From assembly GCA_914767715.1 (NCBI GenBank), contig OU612069.1, forward strand, positions 9,793,387 through 9,857,386: a DNA stretch of 64,000 bases, given 5' to 3'. This document shows positions 1 through 12,071 of the stretch, one piece after another; position 1 is the stretch's first letter; every line of letters starts with the position of its first letter. The stretch comes from Membranipora membranacea. Its lineage: Eukaryota; Bryozoa; Gymnolaemata; Cheilostomatida; Membraniporidae. A program made the position numbers and the translations under genes. The notes beneath the pieces were generated by a model. That model saw only the letters and a program-made list of their open reading frames with translations, was not told the origin of the DNA and did not search any database.

Positions 1-2304
1 AATCCCTTAGGAGATCGGCTTAGTAGTACAAATGATGCTTCAAACAAAACCATTTTCCCAGGGAAATGTATGTGGACACCGATTGGTCATCAAGGCCTTA
101 CAATCAATTTGATTGGTCAATCAGATAACCCTTGATTTTATTGGTTGGCGCCTGCTGCCATGTTGCAAATCAATCTGTGGAAAGCAGGGTTGTAAAAAGG
201 TTACCTGTAGGAACTCTACACAATCATTAACATATTTCTATTCTTTCTCTGCTGACTCCAAGAGGCCCATATCTTGCTAAGAATGCTGTATAAGCCAGTG
301 AGAGATGCTAAGTGCATGTATACCATGTCAAGAGGCAGTGAATGACTGGTACCCAAGTGTTGTGTAATACCCTAATATAATTAGTATCATATCAAATATC
401 TTTCATGTCTTATTCGCAGCTCATTGCTTTGGAAGTTTAAAGACTCTTCCAGGTAAAAATTGTGGTACAGCACTCGATTATCAAACCTGATAGGCGCAAT
501 CAATGAAAAAGGGGGACAATTTCTAAAGATACATAAAATTTTACCCGGAAGAGCTATGAATCTTTCCAGTGTCAAAACATTGCATAACTACTGCAGAACC
601 AGCTGCCAGACTATATAATGCTTTGGTCTGTCTGAAGTCTTTAGGTAATACTTTCCAGCACTAATTTTTCTATGCTGAATGGGGAGTTTATGATGAAGTA
701 ATGGGAAATGGCATTGATCCAGCCAAACTATGGAATTGGTCGGACAACTTAGTCACAATGATAAGGTTCGACAGACAATCAGTTTTGTCTCAAAGCTAGC
801 AGATTACTCAAAGCAAAGTCTAGCACAGTATTATTCCACGCTCATCAGAAAGCCAAGAAATGCAACATCATGTTTATGAGGATTGAAATTTTGGGTCAAC
901 AGAATACAGTCCTCACACTCAGTTATCAAGCTACTAATCTAGGCTATCACCGGCACTTTTAGATAAGATTATAGAATGCCAGTTTTGAGTCGGATTTCAA
1001 GTCGATCATTCATAGACCTGTTAAGGTACCAATGCAAATACTACAGGTTTGGATTCCACGGCTGTCTACAGACCACAGACCAGCTAGAAGACTAGAGCTA
1101 GTAAAAATAAAATAGAGCTTGAAATTCTAGCTTTGCTCATTATCTCCTCATTTACCACTGCAGACACAAAGCGTGTTTACAAGCTGCGATATAAGCATAA
1201 GGTTAGCTATCAGCCAATGATATTCCAAAGCATATCCTTTTAATGATTTTTCTCTCGCTAAGCTGTAAACAATCGCACATGTGCAGTCCCTCTAATGTGA
1301 AAACTAGTGTAAGGAAATAGTGAAAGCAAGCAATGATCTAAAGTTCTTTCATTGGGGTGAAACCAGCTTTTAAATTGAAACCAGCGGCCTATATTCTGTC
1401 CTTATGCATTTCATTGGTATTGTACTATATTGTATTGTTCAATAAATCACTAAACGCTTTCTATCGATTTACAATCCAGTCATATGGCCATGGTGCCTAG
1501 GACATGCTCTTGCACAATATAATAATGCAGATTATAAATATTTATAAAAGAGATACCACTGTCAAAGATTATAAATACTGTCATTGCCACTGTCTGATGA
1601 ATCAACTTTGCTAACATTTTTCAGACACTATAACATTTGTAAATAAAAGAGCAGATGAGGCAAAATGCAAGAGTATTAGTGGAATACCCAAATGCTGCTC
1701 ACGGTTTTAACATATAAGTTTGAAATATGCCTCAACCTCAACCATTAACACAAAGTAAGCCCAGATGATGATTGCATAGGGTACTGAAATACACTTTCCA
1801 TTCATTTCTTATATAACTGGCCATGGTCCCAGGGCGCACGCCCCCGTCCCAACAAAGCTTCAGGAGTGCCTCCTCAATATGGGCGCATTTGAAAGTATCA
1901 GGAAAGTTCACCTCAACTTTTCTAAACCACTATTTAGTATTCCACTCTTTAGATCTACGGGATATGATATGCATGAAATCCTCCAATTTCAGAGCTTGGT
2001 CGTCTGAAATTGGAGAGATTCTTTGAAAAATATGATTGTTGGTGCTACTAGCTACTAAAGCTTTAATTGGAGAGCATTGCGTATTGTTGAATTTTTTCAA
2101 GACAAGAAATACTCCATATGCCCAAATCTAGTAGAAGCTTCTAAACTGTGACTTTGCAATTTCCAATACTTGCATGTAATTCTAAGTAAATAAACTTGCA
2201 TTTCAAGTATTAGATCAACAAACATGCATGAACAGATAAATGCATTTCATTTAACTAGAATGTTCTTGAACCTGTGCATTAGGATTCCAGACATGACCTT
2301 AGGG

Positions 2305-2385
2305 ATCAGGTATAGCTCAGTTGGTAGAGCGCCGGACTCTTGACCGCAAGGTCATGGGTTCGATCCTCAATGGTGCCCGTTAGTG
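2305..2385 (+). repeat. tRNA-derived SINE head (Lys-like)
   Basis: It has an A box (TAGCTCAGTTGGTAGAGC) and a B box (GGTTCGATCCT) at tRNA spacing, with CTCTTGA where a tRNA-Lys anticodon loop would be. The anticodon stem no longer pairs, so it is a SINE or tRNA pseudogene rather than a functional tRNA. The right duplicate lacks it near 45185, suggesting insertion or deletion after duplication. Confidence 0.65.
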
Positions 2386-2962
2386 CAAACTCCTGGTTTG
2401 ACCATCGCTGGTCATTTACCCTAGCCGACCTCAAAAACTAAATACGTTCTTTCCCCAATCAGCTGCTAAAGTCACGATTCAATATCGGCGTTTGCAACTT
2501 GCCAAAACCAGGAAAGTTTTTTTTTTTTTTTCCTATAAGAATGAGCTATCTCATCTCACTTATTTGGTCAGCATGACCAAAGTAACACGGAAATAAATAC
2601 CGACATGAGTTACAATGTCGCAACAATTGTAATGATAGTCACATGGCAATAGAAGTTGACTTAAAACCAACATGTGTATTCCACAAGAATGCTTGTGATC
2701 CTGTTTGGTGGTAAATTTTAAAATGTCAGACTTGAGTTTGTCAAGCTAAATAAGTCGCCGCACCCAGACAGTTACTCGTGCCAAGCGTATTAAAAAGAAA
2801 TTATATAAGTCAAAGTAGGCAACAGCTACAAAAGTTATATTTTGGTATTTGTTGTATAATTCATTTTTTGGAGTGTCAGTGTTGAATGCTACTTCTAAGT
2901 TGGGCTTAGTCTTGTTCACTCAGCCACGGGTTTTGGTTTTTTTTTTGATGCAGTAATAAACA

Positions 2963-3155
2963 TACCATGAAATATATCACTTTTTAAAAGGTGTCAAAAC
3001 CCGGTACAATCAATATGAAGACATAGTATGAGCTACTTTGAAGATAATGAGCATTGAAAACTGTTTGCAATGCTCATATATCTTCATAGTAGCACATATT
3101 ATGTTGATTGTACCAGGATTTTGACACCTTTTAAAAAGTGATATATTTCATGGTA
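2963..3155. mobile_element. Palindromic MITE, about 193 bp
   Basis: Almost the whole element is one inverted repeat: it starts TACCATGAAATATATCAC and ends with the complement (GTGATATATTTCATGGTA). The right-hand equivalent (45878..48091) is split by a 2-kb insertion. No coding capacity. Confidence 0.8.
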
Positions 3156-3329
3156 TTTTGTTGCCATTGGCAGGCACGCTCATGAATGCAGTGTCAAAAA
3201 CTGAATGGCCGGCCAACAAATGATTGGCAGAATGCATAGAAGGATATGAAGTCAATTAGAGTAGGGATCCTTAAAATACTGGCTACGTCCTTTTGTGACA
3301 TGATGTCGTGTCATAGCTTTCAACTTGAC

Positions 3330-3980
3330 CATGCAAAGTGATGGACCAACCAAGTTCTGGTCGAAGCAAAGTGCTATATCATACTATTATGGAAGATGCC
3401 GAGGTATATACTAAATCAAATACTATACGATATCAAAAATGCAGAAAGAAATTTTTTGAGGTATTGCAATTCGGTAGACATATAGGCCTCATGAATGTCC
3501 CGTCACTAGAGTGAATTGGATGCTACTGCTGGATCAAGAATGACTGCAGGATGAGAGGCTGAGCCTGTCAACAGTATGACTGCCGATTTCAAAAACCCTC
3601 CCACTACAACCAGATATGAGATATACTATGATGTTTTGCATTTTATCAGAAAAGAATTTGATCTACTCATGCACAAAGTGAGGCGGGAATGGTATCCAAT
3701 AGGGTTGATAATGTAACTACTGTAGAAGCACAACATAATTTAAGCACTCTGAAAACTTCAGCCAAAGACTGGGTAAGACCTGGACTTCGGGACTAGCAAA
3801 TGAGGAAAGTTTTTTGAACACCAGAACAAAACATTGCCCCATCCTCCTAGTAGAAAGAAACTTAAAGCTAAAATCAGCGATATTGATAAACGTCTGAGCA
3901 GTAACTGCCAGATAAAAGACCCGCTGCCACCAAAGAAGGAGTTCATTGCACTTCTTTCTTGGGTGAACTCTTTGTCCAGA
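3330..3980 (+). pseudogene. Frameshifted remnant of the ORF seen at 48277..48960
   Basis: Matches the open frame of the right copy but with a single-base loss after GRHIGLM and stop codons downstream, plus a small insertion near 3797..3830. A Lys-rich tail (KKLKAKISDIDKRLSSN) is preserved. I do not recognise the protein; it is likely from a mobile element. Confidence 0.4.
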
Positions 3981-3981
3981 T

Positions 3982-4157
3982 CATGGGCGTCAGAAGGATT
4001 TACCAAGGGGTGCTCCTTTTAGCTGTGGAGTAGTTAGTGGTATGTGTAAGCGGGGAGGGTGCGGGAGGGGCGTCCAAGCGCCTCCTGCCGACGGAAATTT
4101 TAAACCTCCCAAGGGGTGCTCACTTGAGCACCCTGAGCACCCCTTCTGACGCCCATG
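3982..4157. mobile_element. hAT-like MITE, 176 bp, with 8-bp target site duplication
   Basis: Terminal inverted repeats CATGGGCGTCAGAAGG / CCTTCTGACGCCCATG are perfect over 16 bp and resemble hAT ends (CA-N-GGGCG). It is flanked by GTCCAGAT at 3974..3981 and 4158..4165. The duplicated locus has an empty site with one GTCCAGAT at 48904..48911. No transposase. Confidence 0.9.
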
Positions 4158-4292
4158 GTCCAGATCACGGGCCTTGTTGCGGTTCAAGAATCATTAGTTT
4201 CGTTGTCATTAACCGAATTTTCAGCCTGGATTTTTGCCAGAACGACTTACACATTTAGGCCTAGTTTGTGCACCCAGGCGTCTCACACGATA

Positions 4293-5790
4293 GGTTGTTG
4301 ACAGGAGTTAAAAATCCAGAGACCGATAGCCGGTGATTCGATTTTAAAATCATTCCTAATTAATTGTGTAATTTGGCAGTTTTACCACTCACATGCGTTG
4401 ATTGTTTCATAACCGAATTCAGTAACCACAGCTCAGGACAATGCTGAGGCAATAATCTGAGTGTCGGTCAGTCAATGGACCTTGTCAGGAAGTTGTTATC
4501 CTGCACTAAAACATTGCACATTGGAAGAGAATCTGCTAGATCAATTTGATCTTGCATCTAGACCAGAGATAAGGCAATGTATTTGACTATTGGGGTGGCT
4601 TTTCAGTCCCACCAAAATCTCAGGGGAATTGCAAAACGGGTCCCTCAAGTCAATGAATAGAAGATACGTCCGTAGACCACCATGACTTTTCTCAGATTCT
4701 AACGCGGAGTCATATAAAGAATGTTGGTGCTTGTGGTCTTGAATGATGGCATGACGTGAATTGTCTCAACAGTAACATTGTTGTGTTTGGAGAAGGGAAC
4801 CATCTAGTTTCCCAACTCTCATGTAACACTACGCACACTAAAAGCCTATATTGTATGCCCACTAAGATAGGTCTATACAAAGATATCTAGTCTATCCAGT
4901 CAGTTTCGCAGAGGACTTGGTCAATGGTCGCGCAAAACAAGTTGTGTCATTAACAGTAAATTGCAGTTGAGCTCTTTTCAGCATTTTGCGACTTCAAACT
5001 GCATTTCTGAAGCAAGTTTTATAAGTTGGTCTACTAGGCCTTGTGGATTAGCAACTCAGCCAAGTTTGCACTCCCGACAAACATCTACAAAGCTCAACCA
5101 TCTAGGCCAAACTGTTCTGTAGGGTTGGCAATGATGCTCCCTATCAGAAGCTGATGCTCCCTATCACTCACTCACAGCACACATAAGGTGCAATCTCTCT
5201 TGCTCCACACTGACATGGAGACTATACTATTATCATGTGTATCTCTGATCGTTAGAGTCTATTTAGTAGGAGTACCTAACATGAACCCGCTCCTTATTAG
5301 AAGAATTGAACTCGGGTTGTCAAACCAGATTCCTTGTGATGGTACTTATGCTACGGTAAGTGAATTAATTCACTCTCTATCTATCAGAGATATACATGCA
5401 ATAGTATATCATGTCAATGTCATCAGTGTGCTTCTTGCTCTACTCACAGATTTGGTGGCGTTAAGTGCTGATATATTCTGTCTAAGTTCGTTGTTGGCAT
5501 AAGAGAGATATATAAGATAGAAGGGGAGAGTCAGCCACAGCCACCCACAAGGTACCCATGAGGTGACCGTATCTTTGAAACATTTCGTCAAGTCGGGAAG
5601 AGATTCATTAGAGCCTAATTCTGTTGTGTTCCAAGACAAGGTCTCATTCTGAAAAAGAAAGGAAAGTTAGGCTAGGTAGGTATAATTATTTTGCTAAATT
5701 CTATTCTATCTAAGAAATGGGATGAGACTAGTAAGGTTAGGTAAGTGACAATATTTATCTAGCATCTATTTTATTATTTCTAAAAAATGA
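4293..5790. repeat. Duplicated block, left copy (matches 61193..62812), includes gene A exon 2
   Basis: Same orientation and near-identical to 61193..62812, with a few small indels. Homology stops near 5790, where the right copy is interrupted by a LINE. In the right copy this block is 12.15 kb away from the first block; here they are adjacent. Confidence 0.93.
5448..5648 (-). CDS. ABCC1: Gene A exon 2: TMD0 first helix
   Basis: 201 nt, 67 codons, acceptor TTTTTCAG and donor GTGAGT. It encodes the sequon-rich start NETLSWNTTELGSNES, then DLTKCFKDTV and the first membrane helix (WVPCGWLWLTLPFYLIYLSY), which line up with human MRP1 (NPDFTKCFQNTVLVWVPC). The protein is identical to gene B exon 2 at 62467..62667; the three nucleotide differences are all synonymous. 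No downstream ABCC exon follows before the left edge: the sequence at position 1 corresponds to 43246, which is 529 bp upstream of gene B exon 3, so exon 3 of gene A should lie just outside. Confidence 0.9.
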
Positions 5791-7949
5791 AAGGTTTAAT
5801 GGGAAAAATTATATATCTATCGTCTATACTATCCTTTCTAAGAAATGGGATGAAACTACCATAACATTAAGTAGCTAGGTGACAATAAAAGCTCCCTCTT
5901 CTAGACACAACTCTCAAAAATTATATATACACAGATGATCCCAAACAATATCGCTTGTGATGTCAATGATGCCACAAGTGCCATCACCCTAGAAGGTCAT
6001 CAATTTGGCTCATATGAAAATGCATGAGTTATAAATAGAGTGTAAGGACTGGTCTTCTTCTCAGCCGTCCCATCGCAGGCAGAGGTCTAATGATTCAGTC
6101 ACATGTTCATAAAATAAGAGGCCATAATTAATTTGTTATTAATTGTGATCATTTACAACAACGCCAGAAAATACTTGACACTCCCGTGCTTAGGCAGTGG
6201 GTGAAAATAAGTATGGAGGCTACAGTCACAGACAGTTGCATTGCATCAGCCTGTAGAATGAACACTTTACTTTGGGGAACCTCGCATAAGATTTCCTTGA
6301 GACAGAAGCTCTGCGACATTTCTCATCTTATCAACACGTCCTTGGGTCTAGTCTGAGCCTCCCTGACTTGGCCCCCGCCCGCCCTCCCACCCCCCCCGCA
6401 ACCTTGGGTCTAATAAACAGTAATAATTTTCGAGCTTGCAAGGAATCGATTTTTTAACAGTCTTCCTCATTGCAAACCATTCCATTCATATAACCTTGAA
6501 AATCTGAAGCCATAAATTTTGAGGGGCATGAATAATCAAATCGGATTAATCGACAATTTGCACATTTGGGAAAGCCAGCAAACATTTAGCACCATCAGGA
6601 TGCTTCTGCAAAATGTCAAAATGATGAGCAATCTACAATGATGACCAATAAATTTATCAGAGACTTGTTGAGAGGACCTGACAGACAAAACGTTGCATCA
6701 TGCAGCCTACTGTTACAACACTCCACACATTCACCAAAGATTAACAAAGATGAGCGTCCAAGCCTAGACGAAGTTTGATCCAGTTGCCTGCATTCGAGTC
6801 GCTCCCGATCCACTGGTCACGCCGCAGGCAAAGGCGGCGGCGTGAACAGTGGAAGGGAACAGCAGGAATGCAGGCAATTGAATTAAACTTGTTCTAGTCC
6901 CAGCCTGTCAGTGCCTCTCTAAGTTATGTAAACAAGATCACGGCACACTTCGAATGGCTGAGGGTTAACAAAGTTCTACCGTAGGTAAAACATATACTGT
7001 CTTTAGTTATACGAGGAGTTATCTAGTCTGTCATATCCATTGGTTATACAAGAGGGCACCAGTTTTAGTTTGTTGATATAAGGGAACAATGCATGCTAAA
7101 TATCACTCTTTACCGTGCAACAACTAAAGAAACAATTTTATCTTCTGGATTAAGCTGCATTGTCAGGGGTCGGGTTATTTTTTATCTTAAATTTTGCAAG
7201 TTTGTTTGGCTAGGCTATTATTTCTAATCAGGTCATGACTTTTCCGGATGGAATGATCAGTCTTGCAAAGTGACCCTGCAATGAAATGTTTTTGTAGACA
7301 GCAGATCCAAATAGTGTGGCAAATTGGGCATTGAATTCTGCAAAACATTCACCTTGCTATTACATAAGCCTATTCTTTTCTATCATCATGAGATGCGAGG
7401 TAGCAAAAATAAGGAAATTCAATGCGCTGAAAGAGAGTCTTAAGTAGTTCCGGCACTCCTGTCTTGTCCCCTCCCCGAATCTCTAGTGTGACTTTTGATA
7501 CTAGCAAAGATTTTGAGGACTATGCCGAATAATTATATTACCAGTTACACCAAGGGGTGGTTACACACACACATCAGATTCTGACACTCCCCAGAACTAT
7601 TCTCCACCCTGGGCTGTTCAAAGAATATCAATTACAAATAACTTAGGAAACTCTACTGAGAGTTGGCAGTCTTGTATTCTTCAATTATGTACCATTAAAA
7701 TTAGAGAGACGTATTGATAACGAATCAAAGAATTATCAAACACAACACGTCTATATTTTAACAGCACAATAATGAAGAGTTTTTTTGGAGTGTCAGAACC
7801 CCTTCTTCTTAACTGACTTCTTTTACATACATACAGAAATTCAGAAAGTATGTTACACATTGATTAAGTAGAGATAGCAAAGTAGAGCCAACAGAGCTAG
7901 CTTTCAATGGCTCTTATATTACAAGATGAATGATAATGCACTCTCTTAC
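5649..7949. other. Gene A intron 1, non-coding
   Basis: 2.3 kb between exons 1 and 2. It holds a C-rich run near 6360..6405 and one MITE (6764..6897). No other coding signal seen. Confidence 0.6.
6764..6897. mobile_element. CTAG-end palindromic MITE, copy 1
   Basis: Starts CTAGACGAAGTTTGATCC and ends TTAAACTTGTTCTAG, with inner inverted repeats TGCCTGCATTC / GAATGCAGGCA and a centre GGTCACGCCGC...GGCGGCGTGA. Same family as 12072..12169, 40407..40550 and 46599..46850. Confidence 0.75.
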
Positions 7950-8012
7950 CCAAAACACTGATCCACAAAAATCATCAAACAGGGAGTCAAGATCTTTGTC
8001 TAGAAGTCCCAT
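7950..8012 (-). CDS. ABCC1: Gene A exon 1: start of a second, tandem ABCC transporter
   Basis: A 63-nt exon of 21 codons from an ATG, ending in FCGSVFW at a GTAAGA donor. Human ABCC1 exon 1 is also a short exon ending in Leu-Trp at phase 0, and invertebrate MRPs commonly start with FCGS-x-FW just before the glycosylated segment encoded by exon 2. The phase matches exon 2 at 5448..5648, 2.3 kb downstream on the same strand. This is an extracellular amino terminus, rich in Asp. The promoter and 5' UTR should lie just above 8012, but I see no clear TATA box. The corresponding exon of gene B should lie to the right of 64000, behind the LINE insertion. Confidence 0.75.
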
Positions 8013-9398
8013 CTTCTTTGCTGCAGACCTTAGTTGTGATCTACCAAAATCAATTCATAGTACTGCAGATTATAGGAAAGAAGAATTCAGTTTTTCTCGT
8101 ATAGATAGTGCCAGGTACTCAAGCGTGACCAGGGCAGTGTATTGCTTTGGTTCACACGCACGACTAGCTTCTGCAGTCACTGTGCAAAACATCTAAGGTG
8201 AACCATGAATGAGATGGAAAAACTGTCTTTCAGACCTATTTTACTTAGTCTTATTAACGGGAGTGGGAAAAATAAAAATTATTACACAGTATGGATACAA
8301 AATTGATTGATTGACTTAGTAATTATGGAGAGATAGGTTCTCATCAATAAATGTGCATACATCATAATATTCAAAGAAACGAATGCCTACAAACTTTGCT
8401 TTCTCAATAGCTGGAGCGAGCGAGATTATTGTAGGATACTGATTCACCAGAAGTTTTATTTGTATATCTTATATCATAACATTATATTTGATTTAATACA
8501 AATATACAAAACAATTACTAAAAAGCCAAACTACTTCAGAAAAAAACGGATTACATCATCACTGAGGGCGATTGCTAAAATTGCAGCAATTTCATTTAGA
8601 AATAGCACCATATGGAGATAATGCAATGTTATGATATGAGGAGGCTAATCGCTTTAGGTTACTTCTAGGAAAGCGTGATAGCTGTTTTACAGAATACAAC
8701 TGGTGCAACCAAAGATGACAAAATTCTTATAAATACAATCCCTTCATTAATGATGCTGTACAAGAACAACTCCTCATTCAGAAGAACCACATAATGTGAA
8801 TAATCTCTTTATACATGACACAATAAACACAAGATATAATACACATGTCATATGACATTATCTTATGTAATCATCATAAAGAACATCATGTTTTATAATT
8901 ACCTTAGGGTATAAGAGCAGCCATATTTTCTTCCGAATGTGCAACACGGTATCACAGAGTAAGGATATATCCTTACTCTGTGACGGTATTGAAGTATCCT
9001 TATTCTCAAATGATTTATTATTAATAAGTGAACTGTACTGAGCTTGTGTCAACTAATTATGATTGATGGATGGAGTGCAAAATTCAAGGGTTAATCACAT
9101 TTGTCCTTTGTCAAATTGAGACAATAAGCTGTCAATTAATTATCTATTATTGTCTGTAATTGTTTTCAATAATTTTGAAAAGTTTAGGAATTAGAACCAA
9201 GAGTTCATCTCAGATCACCAGACATTGGAACATTACTTTTAACCAAATGATATCAAAATTAAATAAAACTCAAGGACTTAAAAGTTATAGATATGAGATG
9301 GCGTTCTAGCAGTAGTGTGGTAAAGTATTCTTTAGAGAATTAAGCTTGCACACTGTACTGTGAAGACAGGAAATCACCATTAACCCACACACGACCTG
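8013..9398. other. Upstream region of gene A, probable 5' UTR/promoter side plus non-coding DNA
   Basis: Immediately above gene A exon 1 on the minus strand, so the transcription start should lie in its first few hundred bases, but no convincing core promoter motif is seen. A 32-nt perfect palindrome lies at 8952..8983. Otherwise AT-rich, nothing recognised. Confidence 0.4.
8952..8983. repeat. Perfect 32-nt palindrome
   Basis: TCACAGAGTAAGGATA followed directly by its exact reverse complement. Would form a loopless cruciform or hairpin. Confidence 0.9.
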
Positions 9399-9435
9399 TA
9401 AACAAACAAACAAACAAACAAACAAACAAACAAAG
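9399..9435 (+). repeat. (ACAA)n microsatellite
   Basis: About nine tandem AAAC units. Confidence 0.95.
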
Positions 9436-9587
9436 TAAATCAAAATTAGTTTAAAACCAACTTTCACTTATAGGGTAAACTGAGACCAAACAGATACATA
9501 CTTAGACATTCAGGGCATGGTGACGGGTAGTTTTAGTTTCAAATTGAATTAGTCAGGCGCTTACTACATGGTGATTGGAATATAGGA

Positions 9588-10790
9588 CTAAGTAGAGTGA
9601 GTGATACACCGAATTAGTATTGAAATATAGCTAACCATTATTTCAAAGTCATGAGACATCTGGGCAAGTGTGACAACCTGACCAGAATTACGCAATTGGA
9701 AAACCAAACAGATTACACCATAGAAATAGGTGCACGTTACAACGTATCTTTGAATTATTACACGGCCACAAGAAACCTGGGCACGTGAAACAACCCTGGA
9801 AAGATTGTAAAAACAGAAAACCAACAGATTACACCATGGATAAACAGGTTCACTTGACACCATAAATTTTCTAAAAATAACTAAAACAAAAATGTTTTGA
9901 CAGCTAGATAAATCAAAACTGACAAAACAAATCAAATCAAAAGAGATTAATGACGAAATTAAGGCAAAAAGCAATAACAAGGTTAACACCTTTACGCCTG
10001 TAAATGCAAACGTTGCACAATAACAGGACAGCAAACCAGCACTATAAAAGCCTGATTGACACTTGTAAAAATCAGTCAGCGCCATAGAGTGGGTTCACGA
10101 CATATAAGAGTATAAATATAATCAGAGAATTATCTGATTCAGTCAGCGCCATGGAGCGGGTTCACGACATATAATACATATAATCAGAGAATTATCTGAT
10201 TCACTCAGCCCAAGGAGGCCTATTCCTCAACAAGAAGATAACAAATTCAAGTCAGCGCTAAGAGGCGGGTTCACGACATATAAGAGTATACATATAATCA
10301 GAGAATTATCTGATTCAGTCAGCGCTAAGAGTACAGCAAAACATATTTAATCAGATAACTATCTGATTTAGTCAGCCCAAGGAGGCACATTCAAATTGTC
10401 TAAAATCATTTAGACGCATTCAGCCAACAGAGCTTTGATATACACAAAGGTACATATACCGCTATTCTACAAGCGAGGAAAATTGTCTAAAATCATTTAG
10501 ACACATTCAGCCAACAGAGCTTTGATATACACAAATATACAGATACTGCTATTCTACAAGCGAGGAAACTTGTCTAAAAACATTTAGACACATTCAGCCA
10601 ACAGAGCTTTTGACAAAATACAGAGAGTTACAAATACCGCATTTCAGCGAGGAACCAAGTCTAAGATAGTTTAGACATACACAGAGATACAGATACCGCA
10701 ATTCACAAGCAAGGAAAATTGTCTAAAATCAATTAGACACAATTCAGCCAACAGAGCTAAGACGTCTGACATCTAGTTCTGTAATATTTT
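9588..10790. repeat. Composite tandem array of hairpin-containing units
   Basis: Two units of about 115 bp (near 9645 and 9765) are followed by about five units of 50-68 bp (from 10075) and about five of about 85 bp (from 10396). Units of the second group carry the inverted repeat AATCAGA...TCTGATT; the third group carries GTCTAAA...TTTAGAC and a second small stem CGCT...AGCG. Both groups continue with a CAGTCAGC or CAGCCAAC motif after the hairpin. A long minus-strand open frame through the first part follows the repeats and is not taken as a gene. Confidence 0.75.
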
Positions 10791-10995
10791 ACACTGACAA
10801 AATTCATTTATCGTGGCTGAGAAAAAAATATGTATAGTGTTAAAAATTGTTCCCCGCTCATCTATGAATTATTCATGCCTATGTACTGTACAAGCCAAAT
10901 AAGCTACCTCTTCTGTATTGATAGTGATGAACGAAGATGAATTATGCGTTCATCTAAACTGATTTTGCTCCTTGTATTGACAAATTCCAGCTATT

Positions 10996-11790
10996 TTGCA
11001 AGTTTTACAGATTTTTTTCATGCTTGCAGCCCAGAACATGGCAATAAGAATTTCAGCAGTTCCAGCCATACCAAAACGATCCCTGTCTCCTGTTCCCAAG
11101 CCCCCAACATCAATACACTTTAAAACTGCACATCCAACTGGTGACCAGTGCGTATCAGTTGATCATCAAGGCAGTTCAGGTGACATACTGATAGGATGTG
11201 ATAATGCAGGTGTTTGGTGAAAGCATTAAGATATTCCACAGAGTCAGCTATCAAATGCATAACATAACAGACCACATGAATCCCTGAGTGGTAGAGTACA
11301 AAAAGAAGTCTTCATATCCCATCATGAATCAAAAAACATTGTCAAGGTCCTAAAGTTTAACATACATAAGAATGAAGGTGAGTTTTTTTACTCATTCCCA
11401 ATGAAGCGTGACATAGCCTCTCCTTTTAGTGTGTCGGATGACTTTTTTGCTTCTATAAACAGAGAAATCCAGGCAATAGAACTGTATGATCGCCATACAG
11501 GGAGGCCTGGACACTCTATACCATCCATTACCCTGCCACTTCCCCAGTTTAGAAATGTCCAGAGTCTGAAATTTCTCACAGACAACACTGTGGTTGTCTC
11601 TGGATTGAACAGTAGCGGAAAAGGCTTGTTGATGAAATATAAGGTTTAGCCAAAAGAAATTAAAACCGATTTGGTCAAGTGAGCAGGTCCCAGGTCAACC
11701 TTGTGGTATAGCAGCAGATAACAAAGGGATGATGTATGTTTTGGAACTAGAACAATCCATGTTCTGAATGCAAAAGGTAAGAATTAATCA
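10996..11790 (+). pseudogene. Decayed fragment resembling an NHL/TRIM-type propeller protein
   Basis: Three open stretches on the plus strand in different frames: one with CVSVDHQGSSGDILIGC, a second from about 11255 to 11649 with FRNVQSLKFLTDNTVVVSG, and a third with GIAADNKGMMYVLEL. The pattern of short strands with G-D-I-L-I and A-D-N-K-G-x-x-Y-V is typical of NHL repeats. Frameshifts and stops separate them and no clean splice sites were seen. Assignment is tentative. Confidence 0.35.
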
Positions 11791-12071
11791 GCGCGTTTAT
11801 AAAATCCATCATCAAGGCATTATATTAAATAGTCAATTAGACCAATTTAAGTTAAAATGATGCCAAGCAGACTTAAATAGAATGGCACCTCAGCCTCTCT
11901 TTTCATTCTACTCAAATTTACAGTCCTTTCCTTCTACTCATTTCACATCATATATACATATAGACATTATATACTCAATAGTTTATTATTAAGTCTATGG
12001 CGGTCAACCAACATCATTTGCAGAGAACAAAATATTCTCACCGTGACAAAATTTAAATATATGGTAAACAG

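Larger units (their letters stand above)
1..4292. repeat. Duplicated intron block, left copy (matches 43246..49040)
   Basis: Near-identical to 43246..49040 in the same orientation, interrupted by indels. This copy lacks the LINE at 43376..44365 and the 2-kb element at 45961..47977. It has extra sequence at about 731..1915 and 2120..2400, plus a hAT-like MITE at 3982..4157. It is part of intron 2 of gene A, following exon 2 on the minus strand. No ABCC exon is in it. Confidence 0.93.

Noticed and set aside
2305-2385. Functional tRNA-Lys gene
   Set aside because: A and B boxes are intact but the anticodon stem does not pair, and the acceptor ends do not match.
9588-10085. 165-codon minus-strand open frame
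   Set aside because: It lies within tandem repeats, shows internal repetition that follows the DNA units, and has no recognisable domain.
10396-10760. Hammerhead ribozyme array
   Set aside because: GAAA and GTC are present but no CUGANGA core was found in the units.
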